From the NCBI RefSeq assembly GCF_003797835.1, contig NZ_RKMF01000004.1, positions 124,001-188,000 of the forward strand: DNA of 64,000 bases, written 5' to 3'. The stretch is from Kocuria soli. GTDB lineage: Bacteria; Actinomycetota; Actinomycetes; Actinomycetales; Micrococcaceae. Below, in pieces: positions 16,618 to 25,196 of this stretch. The first letter of the stretch is position 1; the number at the start of each line of letters is the position of its first letter. A program made the position numbers and the translations under genes. Below the pieces are notes generated by a model. That model was not told where the DNA came from. It worked only from the letters and a program-made list of their open reading frames with translations, and made no database searches.

Positions 16618-17432
16618 CCCACCCGCAGCGCACTCGGCGTGGGCCCGACCCGGCGCCGGGGCTGACCGTAGGTGACGTGGCGGGACGCACCGGCACGACG
16701 GTGCGCACATTGCACCACTGGGACAACATCGCCTTGGCCTGCCCAAGTCATCACACCCCGGCGGGTTATCGCCTCTACAACGCGGCCGACATCGCACGCG
16801 TCCAACGCATCGTGATCTACCGGGACCTGGAACTCAGCCTGGATGAGATCCGCACGCTTTTGGAGTGGGACGCCGATGCAACCCTCCGCACTCTTCGTGA
16901 GCAACGTGCAGCGGTTGCTCAAGCTCTTGAACGCCAGCGAACCACGTTGAAGAGTTTGGAGCGCATGATCGACGCGCACCAGAACGGCCTCCCCTTGAGT
17001 GCCGAAGAGCAAGTCACGATCTTCGGCCCGAATTGGAATCCGCAGTGGCCGCGAGAAGCACGTGCGCGCTGGGGTGACAGCGCCCAGTAGACCGAATACG
17101 CCGAACGCGCAGCGGCTCGCACCACGCAAGACTGGGAAGCGATCAGCATTTCCGTGCGGGAGCTTGAGGCAGACCTTGGCACCGCCGTTCGCAAGGGGCT
17201 TGAACCACGGTCGACGGAGGCCATGCAGCTTGCTGAACGGCACCGGGCATCCATCGACACATACTTCACGTGCACTTACGACCGGCACGTTCTCTTGGGT
17301 CGGATGTACGTGGCCGATGACGCGTTCCGCTGTCACTACGACGACATCGCGCCCGGGTTGAGCACATGGCTCACGATCGCCATCAAAGAGAATGCCCGGC
17401 ACCATGGAATCGACCCGGGGCAAACGCTATAA
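16614..17432 (+). pseudogene. MerR-family regulator with TipAS-like domain, interrupted by an in-frame TAG
   Basis: The first 158 residues contain a MerR helix-turn-helix (GLTVGDVAGRTGTTVRTLHH, then YRLYNAADIARVQRIVIYR) and the dimerisation coiled coil. A TAG at 17088-17090 follows WGDSAQ. The same frame then continues TEYAERAAARTTQDWEAISI to a normal TipAS antibiotic-binding domain ending at 17432. Homologues usually have tryptophan at the stop position, so a TGG to TAG nonsense change is likely. The shortened DNA-binding half could still be made. Sequencing error is less likely for a substitution in a non-homopolymer. Confidence 0.7.
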
Positions 17433-17588
17433 CCAACCGGTCATCGCCTTGGCCAGGCGTCTCGCTGATGTGCTCTACGGGATGATCGGTAACGGGTTCT
17501 TCTAGCCAGACCCCACGCTCGCTCCAGTTCCAGCTGTTTGTCGCAATCCCTAGAACCCGCCGGAACCCATCGAACCAGGAGACCCGGA

Positions 17589-17972
17589 ATGCCGACTTTG
17601 GACCATGTCGCCATCTACGTCAGGGACCTCGATGCCACGCGCGAGTTCTACGAGCAGTACCTCGGCGCCACCTCCAACGACGGGTATCTCAACCCGAAGA
17701 CCGGTCTGCGAACCTACTTCCTAAGCTTCGACGGCGGCGGCCGCGTGGAGATCATGAACCGTCCCGGGCACGACGTCGAGCCCGCGGAGGGACGCACCGG
17801 CTGGATCCACACGGCCTTCAAGGTCGGCTCGCAAGCCGCCGTCGACGAGCTCGCCGCCCGGCTGACGGAAGACGGCGTGCCCGTGATCAACGGACCGCGC
17901 ACCACGGGCGACGGTTACTACGAGGCCGTGATCCTGGACCCCGAGGGCAACGAGATCGAAATCGTGGCCTGA
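17589..17972 (+). CDS. VOC-superfamily (glyoxalase/bleomycin resistance-like) protein
   Basis: 127 residues starting MPTLDHVAIYVRDLDATREF, with AGGAG nine bases upstream. A typical VOC beta-alpha-beta-beta-beta repeat is seen, with metal-ligand candidates in DHVAIYV (His), RVEIMNRPG (Glu) and EGNEIEIVA (Glu near the end). The WIHTAFKVGSQAAVDEL and VILDPEGN blocks resemble lactoylglutathione lyase-like proteins. Substrate unknown. The gene ends at a strong terminator. Confidence 0.8.
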   Translation: MPTLDHVAIYVRDLDATREFYEQYLGATSNDGYLNPKTGLRTYFLSFDGGGRVEIMNRPGHDVEPAEGRTGWIHTAFKVGSQAAVDELAARLTEDGVPVINGPRTTGDGYYEAVILDPEGNEIEIVA

Positions 17973-18001
17973 CCGGGCACATCCCCCACACAGCCAAGGC
18001 A

Positions 18002-18045
18002 CGACGACGACCGCCCCAGCTGGAGTGGGGCGGTCGCCGTCGTCG
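18002..18045. terminator. Convergent terminator between the VOC gene and ppsA
   Basis: CGACCGCCCCA / TGGGGCGGTCG stem (11 pairs, 7-base loop), extended by ACGAC/GTCGT beyond a mismatch. It lies between convergent stops and can serve both strands. Confidence 0.7.
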
Positions 18046-18071
18046 TCGGTCACCTCAACCATGCCGACGCA

Positions 18072-19520
18072 TCACTTCCCGACCGTCTGCAGGACGTCCA
18101 GGACGCTGTCCGGGTTGAGCGAGATCGAGTCGATCCCGTGCTCCACCAGGAACCTAGTGAAGTCCGGGTAGTCGCTCGGCGCCTGGCCGCAGATGCCGAC
18201 CTTGCAGCCGGCGGCGTGAGCCTTCTCGATCACCTGGGCGATCGCCATCTTGACGGCCCCGTTGCGCTCGTCGAACAGGTCGCTCAGGTTCTCGGAATCG
18301 CGGTCCACGCCCAGGATCAGCTGGGTGAGGTCGTTGCTTCCGATCGAGAACCCGTCGAAGCGCTGGGCGAACAGGTCGCTCAGGAACACGTTGGAGGGGA
18401 TCTCGCACATCATGTAGAGCTGCAGAGCCTCCTTGCCGCGTTCCAGACCGTTCTCCCCCAGGACCTCGATCACGCGGTCCGCTTCTTGCGGCGTGCGCAC
18501 GAACGGGATCATGATCACGATGTTGTCCACCCCGATGACCTCACGGGCCCGCTTGATGGCCTGGCACTCCAACGCGAATCCGTCCTTGTAGTTCTCGCTG
18601 TAGTACCGGGAGGCGCCGCGGAAGCCCAACATCGGGTTCTCCTCGGCAGGTTCGAACTGGGTGCCGCCGATCAACTGCGCGTACTCGTTGGTCTTGAAGT
18701 CACTCATGCGCACGATGACCGGATCCGGGTACTGGGACGCGGCGATGGTCGCGATGCCCCGGGCCAGGTGATCCACGAAGTACTCGGACTTGTCCGCGTA
18801 CCCCGCGGTGAGTTCCTCGATCTGCGCCCGGACCTCCGCGTCCTCGACCTGGTCGAACCGGGTCAGGGCAAGCGGGTGGATCTTGATGACGTCGTTGACG
18901 ATGAACTCCATACGCGCCAGCCCCACACCGTTGACCGGCAACCGCCACCAGTGCAGCGCGGCGTCCGGGGTGGCCAGGTTGATCATCAACCGCACCGGGG
19001 ACTTGGGCAGTTCCTCCAGGTCCAGCTGCTTCTCCTCGAACGGCAGGATGCCGTCGTAGACGAACCCCTCGCTGCCCTCGGCACAGGAGACCGTGATCTC
19101 CTCCCCGTCCTTGATGTCCTTGGTGCCGGTTCCGGTACCGACGACGGCGGGCACCCCCACCTCGCGGCTCACGATCGCGGCGTGGCTGGTCCGCCCGCCG
19201 TGATCGGTGATGATCGCGGAAGCACGCTTCATGATCGGGCCCCAGTCGGGGTCCGTGCGCTCGGTGACCAGAACGTCGCCGTCGTTGAGTTTGTCCATCT
19301 GATCCGGTGAGTGCAGCACACGCGCTGGGCCCTGGGCGATGGATTCCCCCACCGAGGTTCCGGAGACGACGACCGTGCCACGCTGCCCCAGCGTGTAAGT
19401 GGTCATGGCGGCCGACGCCTTACGCGACCGGACGGTCTCCGGCCGGGCCTGGACACAGAACAGCTCCCCGGTCACACCGTCCTTGGCCCACTCCATGTCC
19501 ATGGGGTTGCCGTAGCACAT
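18072..19520 (-). pseudogene. ppsA: Phosphoenolpyruvate synthase, C-terminal part, separated from its N-terminus
   Basis: This is the downstream 480 codons of PEP synthase (pyruvate + ATP to PEP, gluconeogenesis). It holds the phosphohistidine swivelling domain (TDHGGRTSHAAIVSREVGVP) and the PEP/pyruvate-binding TIM barrel ending VGICGQAPSDYP and SISLNPDSVL. It opens YGNPMDMEWAKDG, exactly where the fragment at 23112-24041 leaves off (IIEKH). Together they give about 790 residues, the normal PpsA length. The only start codon, ATG at 19520, comes from the tip of the inserted cassette. There is no clear ribosome-binding site. The enzyme is probably inactive unless the two halves are made and assemble. 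Confidence 0.85.
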
Positions 19521-19732
19521 CTCGGGTTTGTAACGGTGGTTCCGATCCGGTGTGCTATGGCACGGCAGCAGAGTCAGCCAACGGCCTCGCGCACTACTCG
19601 ACTATGACCAGGTGATTTTGGCCCCGGTTAAGACGCGCTCTCCTGAGCTTGACGGCTTGGCCTGCGACGACGAAAGGATGAGCCGACGAGGCCTGCTGTC
19701 TGACTCACAGCGGAAGACGGTTGACCAGTCAC

Positions 19733-20179
19733 TCACTTATAGAGTCGTTGCCGCACGTAAACGAGTCTGCGGCACATCGCTTCAGTTTCGCCTGGGCTCA
19801 TGCCCAATTTCTCTGGGTCGTTCAGCGCTATGACGAATGGCCAGGCGGTATCGAGAGCTGTTCGTCCGGCGTCGGTTAGTGTCAAGTCCGATCGGCGGCC
19901 CCGGCCTTGGGAGTCCCCGGGGATGTACCCGCGCCTGCGGAGCTTGTCGATGGTGCTCGTGAGAGCCTGGGGTCGGATCTCGAGTTGCCGGGCGATGCCG
20001 GCCTGGGTGATGCCGGGTTCATCGTTCACGCACGCGAGCACGCCGAACTCTGAAGTGCTAATACCTGCGGAACGCATGGCCTCGTCAAAGCGTCGTGCCA
20101 CGAGCCGCGCGGTCTGCTGAACCTCCCATAGTAGTAGTGGTTGGCCGGGATCACCCGCAGAGCGGGGTTGGTCGTTCAT
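19733..20179 (-). CDS. MarR-family transcriptional regulator
   Basis: 148 residues with winged-helix features: LLLWEVQQTARLVARRFDEA, QAGIARQLEIRPQALTSTID (recognition helix) and the wing DSQGRGRRSDLTLTDAGR. Start ATG 20179 overlaps the monooxygenase stop (ATGA); a GTG/ATG further upstream would extend it by four codons. It is the last gene of a three-gene unit whose promoter carries a perfect MarR-type palindrome at 22006. It probably represses its own operon until a substrate of the monooxygenase or a transported compound appears. Confidence 0.85.
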   Translation of the reverse strand: MNDQPRSAGDPGQPLLLWEVQQTARLVARRFDEAMRSAGISTSEFGVLACVNDEPGITQAGIARQLEIRPQALTSTIDKLRRRGYIPGDSQGRGRRSDLTLTDAGRTALDTAWPFVIALNDPEKLGMSPGETEAMCRRLVYVRQRLYK

Positions 20180-21390
20180 GACTCTCTCCATCGGCGAGCC
20201 CCAACAGTTCCTGCGAGGCGCAGCAGCGGATGGGCCAGCAGTTGGACTGGCCGGTGGTTCAGTGCCTTAATGATCCGCACCGGGCCGAGGGATTCGCGTA
20301 TCGCTGACCGGGCCCGAGGTCCGATGGAACATTGGTACTGCGTCAGCACTGAGCCAAGGGACTCGCCGTGGAAGTGCCTCTGCAAGGCATCCGCCAGGTC
20401 CGCTGCGTCGCATATAGCGGTCGAGGCTCCGCGCCCGCCAGTGGGCGGCATTGCGTGAACGGCATCCCCGAGCGCAGTGACACGGTTCGGCACCCAATCC
20501 GCGATCGGTTTCGACGGGTCCGCGGCCCGAAACCGGAAGGCTGATGTCCGTTCGGAATCCGATTCCCGCACGTGTTGCGACAGCCAGGGCGACCAGCCTT
20601 TGAGCAATCGCTCGGCCTCTGCAGTTAGGTTCCGGGATGACGAGTCGCGAGCGGTGGCGACTCGGCCACTCGGGGTGATCGTGCCCCAGATCAGTGAGGG
20701 ATGATCGGGCAGAGCTCTCGACGGCACGGCGTCGGCGAGCGTGGTTGGTGGTCGGTACAGCGACAAGAACACGCCCGTCCCGTCCGCGCTGAATGCTAGG
20801 GCGGGTCCTCGGAGCAGATAGTCCGGAGGCTCATTTCCCGCAAGTGGTGCCCACCCAGCAATCCCGGTAAGTCCCAGATCCTTGGTCGGGCTGTGACCCA
20901 GCAATGAGGCGACGGCCGCCGAATCGGCACCATCGGCGGCAACCACTAGGTCAGCCTCTAGCACGGTCCCATCGTCAAGCGTAGCTGTCGCGCCTTCGGG
21001 GTTCTGCTGGACCGAAACGACAGTGCTGGAGAAACGGATCTGACCGGCAAGGTCCCGCGCGAGCAGCACGCGTAAGGCCTGTCGCTGGGCGAGCGCGCGT
21101 TCCTGGCGTGGTGGTTCGGGGGCCACGATCATTGGCCGGAGACGGGCGTTAGCGACGGTGAACTGCTCGAACGCATTGCCGGTATCGGACGTGGCACGCA
21201 GTTCGGCATATAGGTCAGTTGGGAGGACTCGTTGCAAAGCCCGGCATGCCGGGTCATTGAGACTGATTCTGTAGCCACCGGTGTCGGCGGCGGAAGCTTC
21301 GCGCTCAACGAGGACCACGTCGGCGCAATTTTTGAGGGCGTGGCCGAGGGTTAGCCCGGCCATTCCGGCACCGCAGATCACGACTTTCAC
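20176..21390 (-). CDS. FAD-dependent monooxygenase (TetX/PHBH-like)
   Basis: 404 residues of the group A flavoprotein monooxygenase family. The N-terminal FAD motif is VVICGAGMAGLTLGHAL, the second motif is LVVAADGADSAAV (DG loop), and the third is VTALGDAVHAMPPTGGRGAS (GD motif). This group hydroxylates aromatic compounds or inactivates antibiotics. Control by MarR and a neighbouring membrane protein suggest detoxification of a small molecule. It overlaps the membrane-protein gene upstream and marR downstream by four bases each. A related enzyme is encoded at 55608-56837. Substrate cannot be read from sequence. Confidence 0.85.
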   Translation of the reverse strand: MKVVICGAGMAGLTLGHALKNCADVVLVEREASAADTGGYRISLNDPACRALQRVLPTDLYAELRATSDTGNAFEQFTVANARLRPMIVAPEPPRQERALAQRQALRVLLARDLAGQIRFSSTVVSVQQNPEGATATLDDGTVLEADLVVAADGADSAAVASLLGHSPTKDLGLTGIAGWAPLAGNEPPDYLLRGPALAFSADGTGVFLSLYRPPTTLADAVPSRALPDHPSLIWGTITPSGRVATARDSSSRNLTAEAERLLKGWSPWLSQHVRESDSERTSAFRFRAADPSKPIADWVPNRVTALGDAVHAMPPTGGRGASTAICDAADLADALQRHFHGESLGSVLTQYQCSIGPRARSAIRESLGPVRIIKALNHRPVQLLAHPLLRLAGTVGARRWRES

Positions 21391-21995
21391 GGTTGTCCTC
21401 CCCCTTGTCGGACGACGAGTTCAGACCCGACGATCATCGACAGGAAGCCAATGACTCCGGTAAGCCGGGACGCGGCGACGGCGGCGTCGAAAGGTAGCGC
21501 CGCGATGAAACCGACCCAGACCGCGGCTAACAGGAGCAGACCCGCGAACCAGATCCATGAGGCCTGACGGTGAGCGGCGCGGAACCGACTGTTCACCGTC
21601 CACTGGTGGTCGAAAGCTACAGGCCGGGGTGAGAGTTCCCTGCGGATCCGTGCGACGAAAGGGCGCTGGGTCGAAACCATGGCAACTACCAGCACGGCGA
21701 CGAGCACGTTGCTGGCAGGGTCCACCAAGTAGACAGCGACCGGGTCGTCGGTGACCAGCGCGATAGCCGCACTGACCAGGAAACCGAGGAGAATAATCAC
21801 CCCTAACAAACCGATGCTGCGGCGGTGCAACCACTGCGCTGCGCCACTTAACACCGAGGCCCCGCTTGCGGCGACGAGGGACCACACTTCCGAGACGCCG
21901 AGAACTCGGAGCGCTCCGTAGACCCCCAGCGGCAGAGCGACCTCGAGCAGCACGGTCCGTGCGACGCTCAGCCATGACTCCCTTGTCCGCTCCAT
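21387..21995 (-). CDS. VC0807-like membrane protein of the cassette operon
   Basis: 202 residues with five or six hydrophobic helices (LLEVALPLGVYGALRVLGVS, GLLGVIILLGFLVSAAIALV, ASWIWFAGLLLLAAVWVGFI). It resembles the VC0807/DUF family of unknown function often placed beside TetR or MarR regulators and oxidoreductases. First gene of the operon; its ATG at 21995 lies a few bases from the MarR-type palindrome. Overlaps the monooxygenase start by four bases. Confidence 0.7.
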   Translation of the reverse strand: MERTRESWLSVARTVLLEVALPLGVYGALRVLGVSEVWSLVAASGASVLSGAAQWLHRRSIGLLGVIILLGFLVSAAIALVTDDPVAVYLVDPASNVLVAVLVVAMVSTQRPFVARIRRELSPRPVAFDHQWTVNSRFRAAHRQASWIWFAGLLLLAAVWVGFIAALPFDAAVAASRLTGVIGFLSMIVGSELVVRQGGGQP

Positions 21996-22005
21996 GAAAC
22001 CATAC

Positions 22006-22021
22006 TATCAACAAGTTGATA
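22006..22021. promoter_or_regulatory. MarR operator of the cassette operon
   Basis: TATCAACAAGTTGATA: perfect 7-base arms, 2-base centre, a classic MarR-family operator form. It lies 11 bases upstream of the first operon ATG, so binding would block initiation. The encoded MarR at 19733-20179 is the obvious ligand. Confidence 0.75.
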
Positions 22022-22297
22022 CTTTCGGTCATCGATGCGCATGGAAGTCAAGCACCCCTGACTGCGACGTCTGTGTTGAGCGCGGACTGCCTGCCGCACC
22101 CTCCAGTGCGTTCTTCGCGCTGGCGTGCCTGTGGTCATCTCGAGGCCGCCTGTCCTGACCTCAAGCACGTTGAGACGTGGTCACCTTTTCCTGCGGGGCC
22201 ACTTCGGCATCCCTCGACCCCGAGAACGAGCGGGCATAGTGCGCTCGGAAGTACGAGAGCCCCGTGTCTTGTTCTGCACGGAGCTCTCGTGCCCCTG
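22022..22297. other. Gene-free stretch inside the cassette
   Basis: About 275 bases between the MarR operator and the SRPBCC remnant. I see no coding pattern, RNA gene or clear repeat. It may hold the promoter of the leftward operon and the end of the arsR transcript. Confidence 0.5.
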
Positions 22298-22711
22298 TCA
22301 GTCTCGTCGACTGCCGGAGCCAACCTCCGAATATACCGCGACGAACTCCTGGAAGACGTCGTTGTCCCAACCAACCGGGCTCCCGGACAGGGCTGGCACA
22401 AGGCGGTCGAGGGAGCAATGCAATTCCACGAGGTAACCGCGCTCGATCGCCATGTCAATGTCAGGCACGGAGTACGTCGCGAGTAGCCGCGTGCCGTGAT
22501 CGGTGGCTTCCAGCTCCCAGCGCATCCAGGAGCCAGGGCTTGTGTGTTTGTGTTCGAGCAGGTTCGGCGGATCGAGCCGCGTGATCTCGAACTTCATCGT
22601 GGGGAAGTCCAGGTCCGGCCAGTCTAAGACGATACTCCCGCCTTCGCGAAGGTCGACGGTGATCGCCGCCCAGACCTCCTCGATGGTGAAGGTGAGGTGG
22701 CGCGGTGCGTT
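22298..22711 (-). pseudogene. SRPBCC/AHSA1-domain gene remnant downstream of arsR
   Basis: In the frame directly after the arsR stop the sequence reads RHLTFTIEEVWAAITVDLRE, then GGSIVLDWPDLDF and ITRLDPPNLLEHKH through PVGWDNDVFQEFVAVYSEV. These are AHSA1-type elements. The section between the first helix (EEVWAAIT) and the strand VDLREGG is too short by several dozen residues, and no proper start codon remains; ATG 22597 is internal. ArsR-SRPBCC pairs are common, so an intact pair probably existed before an internal deletion. Confidence 0.6.
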
Positions 22712-23008
22712 CTAGATGGCGCTCCAGGCTGTCGAGCCGAATGACCACTCCAGCCGGTAGGGCTCCAACCATTCGTCCAACTCCATCAACGGCTCTGGCT
22801 GGAGCCGGTAGAGCCGCCGTTGCGCGTCGCGCCGGACCTCGACCAGTCCGACGTCGCGTAGCACTTTGAGGTGTCGGGAGACGCCGGGCTGGTGCATTCC
22901 GACGATATCGACTAGGTCACCGACCGAACGCTCGTCGTCGCGAATGGCGTCGAGGAGGCGTCGTCGAGTTGGCTCGGCGATGGCCTCCAGTACGGCGGTC
23001 GATGTCAT
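22712..23008 (-). CDS. ArsR-family winged-helix regulator
   Basis: 98 residues: AIAEPTRRRLLDAIRDDERS, VGDLVDIVGMHQPGVSRHLKV (recognition helix), VRRDAQRRLYRLQPEPL. No metal-ligand cysteines are seen, as in the ArsR subgroup paired with SRPBCC proteins. The C-terminal tail is short (FGSTAWSAI), probably because the deletion that damaged the neighbour also removed the ArsR end. The operator-like dyad at 23032 lies just upstream. Confidence 0.8.
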   Translation of the reverse strand: MTSTAVLEAIAEPTRRRLLDAIRDDERSVGDLVDIVGMHQPGVSRHLKVLRDVGLVEVRRDAQRRLYRLQPEPLMELDEWLEPYRLEWSFGSTAWSAI

Positions 23009-23031
23009 GAGAACAACACATGTTATTGCTT

Positions 23032-23045
23032 ATACGCAAACGTAT
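23032..23045. promoter_or_regulatory. ArsR operator
   Basis: ATACG-CAAA-CGTAT dyad in an AT-rich promoter about 25 bases upstream of the arsR start, the usual position for ArsR autorepression. Confidence 0.55.
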
Positions 23046-23111
23046 TAAATGCCCCATGTCCGTGTATACAGTCGGAAGTTTGTTCCTCAAGTGTCATGCC
23101 TGCGACATGCG

Positions 23112-24041
23112 CTAGTGCTTCTCGATGATGACCGCCCACCTGGCCAGGGTCAGGATCTCGTCGTCCGTGAGGACCAGCCTGTTGCGCTCGGCCCCCTGGG
23201 TGTCCACGGTCTGGGTGGACTGGTTACCACCCACCGCGTAGATCATCTTCTTTTCCTTGCGCCCCAGTTTCTTGGTCAGGATGGGGTCCAGGTGGGGTTC
23301 GGCCAGGCGGGGCTTGAACACGCGGTACTCGTCCGGGTCCACCGCACCCTGCACCACGGTTTCGCCCAGGCCCCAGGCGGCGTCGATCACGACGACATCC
23401 GGGAAGCCCGTGTCCGTGTCCAGGGAGAACATGACCCCGGAGCCGGCACGGTCGGACTGGACCATCTTCTGCACGCCCACGGACAGGGCGACCTCCAGGT
23501 GGTCGAAGCCGCGTTCGCGCCGGTAGTTGATCGCCCGGTCCGTGAACAGGGAGGCGTAGCAGCGTTTGCAGGCCGCGAGCAGGTCCTCCGGACCGGTGAT
23601 GTTGAGGTCGGTCTCCTGTTGGCCTGCGAAGCTGGCCTCCGGGAGGTCCTCCGCCGTCGCACTGCTGCGCACGGCCACGGAGGCCGCCTCAACACCGTCC
23701 CTGCGGCACATCTCGGCGTAGGCCTCACGGATCGCGTGGGCAATCTCCTCCGGGAACTCGCCGTGGCGCAGGGCGCGGCGGACGGCCGTGCCCACCTGCT
23801 CCAAGGTGCGTTCCCCCGTGTCCAGTGCCTGGGTCTCTTCCGCCAGGATGTCCTTGAGGTTGTTGTGCCTGATGAACTCGCGGTACGCGTGGGCGGTGGT
23901 GGCGAAACCACCGGGAACTTTCACGTCTTCTTCGGCGAGGCTGCGGATCATTTCACCCAGGGAGGCGTTCTTGCCTCCGACCTGGGGGATGTCGGTGTAC
24001 TTGAGGTCTTCGAACCACAGGACAAATGCTTCACTCGTCAT
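23112..24041 (-). pseudogene. ppsA: Phosphoenolpyruvate synthase, N-terminal part (ATP-grasp)
   Basis: 309 residues from a normal start (MTSEAFVLWFEDLKYTDIPQ) through the ATP-grasp nucleotide-binding domain: VGGKNASLGEM, VRSSATAEDLPEASFAGQQE, and MFSLDTDTGFPDVVVIDAAWGLGE. It ends IIEKH and then meets a TAG contributed by the cassette junction. The phosphohistidine and pyruvate domains are on the separate fragment at 18072-19520. The ribosome-binding GGAGG is intact, so a truncated ATP-grasp protein may still be translated. Confidence 0.85.
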
Positions 24042-24328
24042 TTCTCACACCTCCAGCATGGCTGCGACGAGCAGGTGATCAAGAAACTTCCGGTGGACTC
24101 GTGCGTCGTTGCGATCGAGTCTCCGAGTGAGGGGCTGGGCGGCCGATGTGGGACTTGGGTGACGTCTACCGACTGTGGTTCCCGACCCCGCGGCGACTGG
24201 TTACATGGTCCTCTCCCATCCACGTGGGATTCCCATGACCTACCGGCGGTGATCCCACGCCGGGCTCTTGGCCCACCTCGAGGCTAGCACCGAAAAGCCC
24301 CGGTCAGCCCCGTGATTCCGCGGTTCTA
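24042..24328. promoter_or_regulatory. Leader/promoter region of ppsA
   Basis: About 290 non-coding bases before ppsA. On the minus strand it holds a GTGGGAT ... ATCCCAC inverted repeat with a 21-base interior, followed by further GC-rich pairing potential. I do not recognise a known riboswitch. It could be a structured leader or the terminator of apbE. Confidence 0.35.
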
Positions 24329-25195
24329 TCACCCCATCCGGAACACCCTGTTCTCGGTCGCGTCCACGCAGAAGGCGCGGTAACCGGGCAGTTGGGCGAA
24401 CCAGTCCAAGCCGCAGCGGTCGGCAACCATCAGCCCGGTGGAGAGAATCTCACACCACCCCGCATCGGGGCCCCACACCGTGGTCTGGCGGGCACCGTGA
24501 CCTGTCCACCGCGGCTCCCCGATCGACGACGACGCGGATGTCCGCGAAGACGTCGGAGGGATCGAGGGCCCGGATGATGGAACCACGATGTGTTCGCCCC
24601 GCTCCGAGAATCCCGAGGTGGCTGCGGCGCCGTCGGTCAGGTCGAAGGAATGCACCAGCGTGAGGCGATCCTCCGGGTGCGGTACCCCGACGCGCCATGC
24701 GGTACCGACATCGGCCAGGCCCCGGACGGTCAGGTCACCGGCGGCATTCACGCACACGTGGCGCAGTCCATGCGTGACCAGCCGGTCGGCCACCGTCTGG
24801 GCCGCCCAGCCCTTGACGTACCCGGACGGATCGAAGCCGCCGTCAACGGCCCACGGGTCGAAAGCACCCTCCGTGAGCTCACGGCCCCGCTCGCATGCCT
24901 CGATCACGGTGAGCAGGAGGGCGACGTCGTCGTCCTCGGCGGAGGATTCCAGCTCGGCGCGGCTCAGTTCTCCCGACCGGTACCGGCTGACGAGGGAGTC
25001 CGGGCGGCACGTCGAGAACACGCGATCAATGCGGTGCAGGTGGGCGGTGGCCTCGCCGAGCGCAGCAGCGATCGCGTCCTCGGCAGGCCAGGTGCTGTCC
25101 ACGTCGCGCAGGTCGATGGTGACAACTGTTCCCCAGACCTCCACGCTGTCGCGGAGGCTCCGGCAGGCTGGTGCGGTCAGGGCGGCGGTAGTCAC
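24329..25195 (-). CDS. apbE: ApbE-family FMN transferase (flavinylation of redox proteins)
   Basis: 288 residues. ApbE attaches FMN covalently from FAD to Ser/Thr of partner proteins. Visible blocks are VWGTVVTIDL, RIDRVFSTCRPDSLVSRYRS, GAFDPWAVDGGFDPSGYVKGWA, VNAAGDLTVRG, and the C-terminal LSTGLMVADRCGLDW. The segment after GEHIV is odd: it reads VPSSGPSIPPTSSRTSASSS instead of the usual DPxTG and following strand. That is either a divergent loop or two compensating frameshifts. Its likely substrate is the FMN-binding protein encoded immediately upstream (stop and start one base apart). Confidence 0.8.
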   Translation of the reverse strand: MTTAALTAPACRSLRDSVEVWGTVVTIDLRDVDSTWPAEDAIAAALGEATAHLHRIDRVFSTCRPDSLVSRYRSGELSRAELESSAEDDDVALLLTVIEACERGRELTEGAFDPWAVDGGFDPSGYVKGWAAQTVADRLVTHGLRHVCVNAAGDLTVRGLADVGTAWRVGVPHPEDRLTLVHSFDLTDGAAATSGFSERGEHIVVPSSGPSIPPTSSRTSASSSIGEPRWTGHGARQTTVWGPDAGWCEILSTGLMVADRCGLDWFAQLPGYRAFCVDATENRVFRMG

Positions 25196-25196
25196 A

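Larger units (their letters stand above)
19515..23112. mobile_element. 3.6-kb cassette inserted in ppsA, TA at both junctions, no recombinase
   Basis: Removing 19515-23112 plus one TA restores the ppsA reading frame without loss (IEKH-YGNP). TA occurs at 19513-19514 and 23113-23114, consistent with a 2-bp target duplication. The ends are an imperfect inverted pair, GCACATCTCG and GCGCATGTCG (8 of 10). It carries arsR, a broken SRPBCC gene, a membrane protein, an FAD monooxygenase and marR, all on the minus strand, and is visibly less GC-rich than its flanks. TA duplication is typical of the IS630/Tc1/mariner group, but no transposase is present. It could be non-autonomous, or only a remnant. 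Confidence 0.7.

Noticed and set aside
16227-17423. 398-residue minus-strand frame over the VOC/TipA pair
   Set aside because: The plus strand carries recognisable VOC and MerR/TipAS sequence; the minus-strand frame has no family resemblance.
18138-19310. Plus-strand frames over the ppsA halves and the Pls-like gene
   Set aside because: These are complementary-strand shadows; the minus-strand proteins have clear catalytic motifs.
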